DNA of 64,000 nucleotides from Nonomuraea gerenzanensis (GTDB lineage Bacteria; Actinomycetota; Actinomycetes; Streptosporangiales; Streptosporangiaceae), in assembly GCF_020215645.1 (NCBI RefSeq), contig NZ_CP084058.1, positions 9,548,001 through 9,612,000 of the forward strand, in the 5' to 3' direction. The notes under the pieces were generated by a model. The model was given only the letters and a program-made list of their open reading frames with translations, searched no databases and was not told where the DNA came from. The translations under genes and the position numbers were made by a program. Shown one piece after another: positions 61,231 to 64,000 of this stretch. How positions within the stretch are numbered: the first letter of the stretch is position 1; each line of letters opens with the position of its first letter.

Positions 61231-62562
61231 CCGGCTCCCGATCGGCCCGCTCCTGGACGACCGCCTTCCGAGCGACACCACCAGTCCGGCCGCGCGCCGG
61301 GCGCCGCCCGCCGCGGTCATCCTGTCCCTGAGGGTCAGGCACGCCGTCCGGTACGACGGGTCGTGCAGCACCTGCCGCACGGCCTTGGCCAGCAGGTCGG
61401 CGTTCACCGTGGCGAACACGTCGTGCGGGTCCCAGAGCGCCACCGCCGCCCCGCCCGCGATGGCGATCTCGGCGTTCGGGAGCTGGTCGCCGACGCCGGG
61501 CACCGAGATCATCGGGACGCCCGCGAGAAGGCTCTCGGCGGTGCTGCTGGTGCCGTGGTGGGTGATGAAGGCGTCGGCGTACCCGTTCAGCAGCTCCCGT
61601 TGCGGGAGGAAGGCGCGCACCACGAAGTTGCCCGGCCACGCGGGCTCGTCGGCGGCGGTCAGCGAGGAGCCGGTCGCCACCACGACGAGCACGTCGTCAC
61701 GGTCGCCGAGCGCGCCGATCAGGTGGTCGAGCAGGGCGAGCAGGTACGCGCGCCCGCTCGGCGCCCCGCCGACCGGCGAGCCGAACCTGAAGCCGGTCAG
61801 CACGGTGCCGAGGGAGAACAGCACGATCGAGCGGCCCGCCCGCCGCGCCGCGTCCAGGACGTCATAGGGGAAGCTCCGGTCAGAGCGATCGTGCGGCCCG
61901 GCCTCCCCCACCGACGGGCCGACGAACGCGCAGGTGCCCTCGTAGCGCGACAGTGCGGCGTGCAGCCGGGGCGCCGTCACCGCGTCCACCCGCCTGGACA
62001 TCGACTCGATCGCGGTGACGATCGACAGGTCCGGCGACGGGAAGAGCACGGGCAGCAGCCCCTCCTCCAGCGGATCCCAGCCATACAGCGCCCGGTAGCG
62101 CCGCCCGGCCGAGGCCGGCTCGCGGGAGGCGTGCTGGAGCACGAACTGCTCGCCGAGCGCGCCGTATCCGGGAAAGGTGACCAGCGACGCCGACGGCACG
62201 CCGAGGGCGCGGGCGGCGACCAGCCCGTGCACGCAGAACACGTCGTACAGCACGACGTCGGGGCGGAACTCGGCGGCGCGCGCCGTCATCCGCTCGCTGA
62301 CCGCGAGCGGCTCGACGAAGCTCCGGTACGCCAGCTCCGACACCCCCACCGGCACCGACGAGGAAGGGGCCGCGGCCTCGACGGGCACGTGACACGCGCC
62401 CGCCGCCGTGAGGGCCGGGCCGAGCGAGGCCGGCGCGAAGCTGCGCACCTGCGCCACGTCGGGATGCCCGGCCAGCGCCCGCACGATCGGCAGGAGCGGG
62501 TTGACGTGCCCGATCGCGTCGATGGGGAAGACCGCGACCCTGACACCGCTCGCCGGGCTCAT
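61225..62562 (-). CDS. Glycosyltransferase, MGT/GT1 family
   Basis: A 445-residue GT-B enzyme of the macrolide-glycosyltransferase type. N-terminal acceptor domain: VRVAVFPIDAIGHVNPLLPI (active-site His in the GHVNP loop). C-terminal donor-binding motif: FITHHGTSSTAESLLAGVP then MISVPGVGDQLPNAE, corresponding to the HGGxGT...DQ signature with HHGTSS. ATG at 62562 overlaps the radical SAM gene stop (ATGA), so the two are co-translated. It probably adds a sugar to the product of the cluster. Confidence 0.92.
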   Translation of the reverse strand: MSPASGVRVAVFPIDAIGHVNPLLPIVRALAGHPDVAQVRSFAPASLGPALTAAGACHVPVEAAAPSSSVPVGVSELAYRSFVEPLAVSERMTARAAEFRPDVVLYDVFCVHGLVAARALGVPSASLVTFPGYGALGEQFVLQHASREPASAGRRYRALYGWDPLEEGLLPVLFPSPDLSIVTAIESMSRRVDAVTAPRLHAALSRYEGTCAFVGPSVGEAGPHDRSDRSFPYDVLDAARRAGRSIVLFSLGTVLTGFRFGSPVGGAPSGRAYLLALLDHLIGALGDRDDVLVVVATGSSLTAADEPAWPGNFVVRAFLPQRELLNGYADAFITHHGTSSTAESLLAGVPMISVPGVGDQLPNAEIAIAGGAAVALWDPHDVFATVNADLLAKAVRQVLHDPSYRTACLTLRDRMTAAGGARRAAGLVVSLGRRSSRSGPIGSRS

Positions 62563-63764
62563 ACGAGGGGAAGCGGTTTGCGGATCTGGATGGCGGGCTC
62601 GATCCTGGGCGTACGGTAGTCGCGGCCGTTGCAGTAGCCGCACGCCCGCAGGTGCGTCGTCCTGCCGTACAGGCGCCGGATGCCGGCCCGCAGCTCGGCC
62701 CCCGACAGGTCGCCCGTCAGGTCCACCACGTCGGCGGGGTCGGCCGGGATGGCGCCCAGGTTGGTGCCGTTCGCGGAGAACGGGCAGCGGTAGAGCTTGC
62801 CGTTGAGCAGGGTCAGGATGTCGTTGACGCAGCAGTTGCTGAACATGTCGTCGAGCACGGCGTCGCTGCGCTCGACGAACCTGATCCGCCCGGAGTCGGT
62901 CCAGACCGGGATCTTCGACAGGTGGGTGACGCCGTTCTCGCGCAGCGTGGCGAGCAGCTCGTCGTGTTTCCTGGAGTGCGCGCCGTAGTCGGTGATCTCC
63001 ACGACCACCTTGTCGTGGCGCAGGCAGTCGAGGTTCTCGCCGCGCGGGACGATGGTGGCGTTGGTGTAGATCACCACCTTCTGCACCTGCTCGTAGCCGG
63101 TCAGCTTCCTGATCACCCGGTGCACGCGGGGGTTGACGAAGGGCTCGCCGCCCAGCACCCGGAACTCGTAGATCCCGTCGATCGCGGCCACGATGCGGCT
63201 CACCGCGCTGTCCAGCAGGTCGAGGTCGCTGTGCCGGGGCTTGGTGTAGTACTGCATCAGGTTCGAGCAGTCCTGGCACTTCATCGAGCACGCCTCGGTC
63301 ACCACGACGTCGAGGTACTTCAGGACGAGCGGGTCGTCGGCCGACTCCCTGGCCTTCAGGCACTCCCACTTGTGCAGTGCGATCTTGCGCTCGATCAGCA
63401 CGAGGTCCATGCCTGTGTCGCAGTCGCGGAAGTCGAAACCGTCGAGGAGCTCGACGCAGTCGTGGAGGTCGGTGAACCCCATCGCGCGCAGCCGCGCGGT
63501 CATGGTGGTGAGGTAGTTCCCGCACAGGAAGACGCAGGAGTCGGCGGGCAGCTCGGCCAGCCGTTCCGGCGCCCGGATCGTCAGGCCGCGCAGGGTCTGG
63601 CCCTGCTTGCTCTGCCGGCCGTCGGCGAAGCAGGTGACCCGCACGCCCAGCCGGGTCAGCGCGGCGTGCGCGAGCACGCCGATGTCGCCCGCGCCGAAGA
63701 GCACGACGGGCCGGCCGGTGGCGGCGAGCTCGCTCACCAGGTCCGGCGCCACATAGGTCTTCAT
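62559..63764 (-). CDS. Radical SAM protein with N-terminal Rossmann domain and Cys-rich C-terminus
   Basis: A 401-residue protein. Residues 1-110 form a Rossmann-like domain (VVLFGAGDIGVLAHAALTRL) of the PglD-N/nucleotide-sugar kind. The radical SAM domain starts near 150; the cluster motif is Cys159-x3-Cys163-x2-Cys166 (EACSMKCQDCS), with GGEPF at 205-209. Five C-terminal cysteines (311, 312, 327, 375, 378) suggest a SPASM/twitch auxiliary cluster. ATG at 63764 has GAGGA six bases upstream and is preferred to GTG 63776. It lies between the GNAT and glycosyltransferase genes in one operon. It probably modifies a peptide, sugar or carrier-bound intermediate. Confidence 0.9.
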   Translation of the reverse strand: MKTYVAPDLVSELAATGRPVVLFGAGDIGVLAHAALTRLGVRVTCFADGRQSKQGQTLRGLTIRAPERLAELPADSCVFLCGNYLTTMTARLRAMGFTDLHDCVELLDGFDFRDCDTGMDLVLIERKIALHKWECLKARESADDPLVLKYLDVVVTEACSMKCQDCSNLMQYYTKPRHSDLDLLDSAVSRIVAAIDGIYEFRVLGGEPFVNPRVHRVIRKLTGYEQVQKVVIYTNATIVPRGENLDCLRHDKVVVEITDYGAHSRKHDELLATLRENGVTHLSKIPVWTDSGRIRFVERSDAVLDDMFSNCCVNDILTLLNGKLYRCPFSANGTNLGAIPADPADVVDLTGDLSGAELRAGIRRLYGRTTHLRACGYCNGRDYRTPRIEPAIQIRKPLPLV

Positions 63765-63772
63765 CGAAGTCC

Positions 63773-64000
63773 TCACTGCCGTAGGAGCTTCTGGAGGTGG
63801 ACGTAGCGCCTGCCCGTCTCGTCGGCGTGGACCGGGCCCTGCTGCTCGAAGCCCAGCCCCAGCAGCATGGTCCTGGTGTCGGTGAGGTCGGGGTTGGCCT
63901 CCGCGCGCAGCGCGTCGGCGCCCGCGGCGGTGGCCAGCCTGATCGCCCGCCTGACGCAGCGCACGCCGGCGAAGGAGCCCTCGGCCAGCAGCTCGGGCAG
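63773..64000 (-). CDS. GNAT-like N-acetyltransferase, C-terminal part (cut by window)
   Basis: Seventy-five residues are visible; the start lies beyond the right edge. The sequence has the end of an acetyltransferase fold: RRAIRLATAAGADALRAEAN, the Asn-Pro-x-Leu then TRTMLLGLGFEQQG, matching the GNAT motif B pattern in which a late helix and GLGF strand follow the acetyl-CoA site. Its TGA is 8 bases from the radical SAM start, so it is upstream in the same operon. Family assignment rests on a fragment. Confidence 0.6.
   Translation of the reverse strand: MPELLAEGSFAGVRCVRRAIRLATAAGADALRAEANPDLTDTRTMLLGLGFEQQGPVHADETGRRYVHLQKLLRQ

Noticed and set aside
1..64000. tRNA, rRNA, riboswitch or insertion-sequence genes
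   Set aside because: I found no tRNA-like cloverleaf, rRNA sequence, known riboswitch core, transposase or terminal inverted repeats by reading. A covariance-model scan (Infernal/Rfam) would be decisive.

Overview
The window is very GC-rich, has frequent GTG starts, dense gene packing and many ATGA/GTGA stop-start overlaps. It carries Lsr2, an AfsR/SARP regulator, an ECF41 sigma factor, many LacI and TetR regulators and several secreted enzymes. This points to a large-genome filamentous actinomycete. A Streptosporangiaceae genus such as Nonomuraea is my best guess, from overall resemblance only. I saw no rRNA, tRNA, CRISPR array or intact insertion sequence.

Layout. (1) 1-6101: a LacI-controlled sugar importer operon (binding protein, two permeases, ThuA-like protein, Gfo/Idh/MocA dehydrogenase) without its own ATPase. 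(2) 6102-17975: an S37 peptidase, a TetR/DUF4267 pair with a triple operator, a DUF2264 enzyme with its LacI regulator, a repeat-rich secreted SH3-like protein interrupted by an in-frame TAG, a YcaQ-like winged-helix protein, a secreted alpha/beta hydrolase and three unrelated tandem-repeat tracts. (3) 17340-20842: a self-contained cytochrome P450 cassette (TetR, ferredoxin reductase, P450, 3Fe-4S ferredoxin). (4) 20908-24557: an Rrf2 regulator opposite an SDR/cyclase pair, then small secreted and membrane proteins.

(5) 24680-35669: a nitrate/hypoxia island. An Acg-type nitroreductase plus nitronate monooxygenase pair and a narGHJI operon face each other. Each is preceded by the same composite element, two palindromes with identical 8-base spacing that match the DosR/DevR box. 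The nar operon continues through a 23-residue membrane peptide and an orphan tyrosine-recombinase core-binding domain into a wrecked narK. (6) 35683-44276: a second P450, Lsr2, a membrane protein, a PL3 pectate lyase with LacI-type sites, an ECF41 sigma factor with a consensus ECF41 promoter in front of an unknown gene, an NmrA/TetR pair and a GDSL hydrolase. (7) 44287-56315: an ABC exporter, a secreted GH95 glycosidase, an AfsR-like regulator, a second DUF2264 protein and a LexA paralogue. (8) 56368-59312: a large actinobacterial protein split by a frameshift. (9) 59386-64000: the start of what looks like a biosynthetic cluster (acyl carrier protein, AMP ligase, glycosyltransferase, Rossmann-radical SAM protein, GNAT), cut by the window end.

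The genes suggest a soil saprophyte that degrades plant polysaccharides (pectate lyase, GH95, DUF2264, sugar importer), survives oxygen limitation by nitrate respiration, and makes small molecules. The strongest leads are the twin DosR-like promoters, the decayed and decorated nar operon, the ECF41 target gene and the terminal biosynthetic cluster. The frameshifts and the in-frame TAG could in part be sequence errors.
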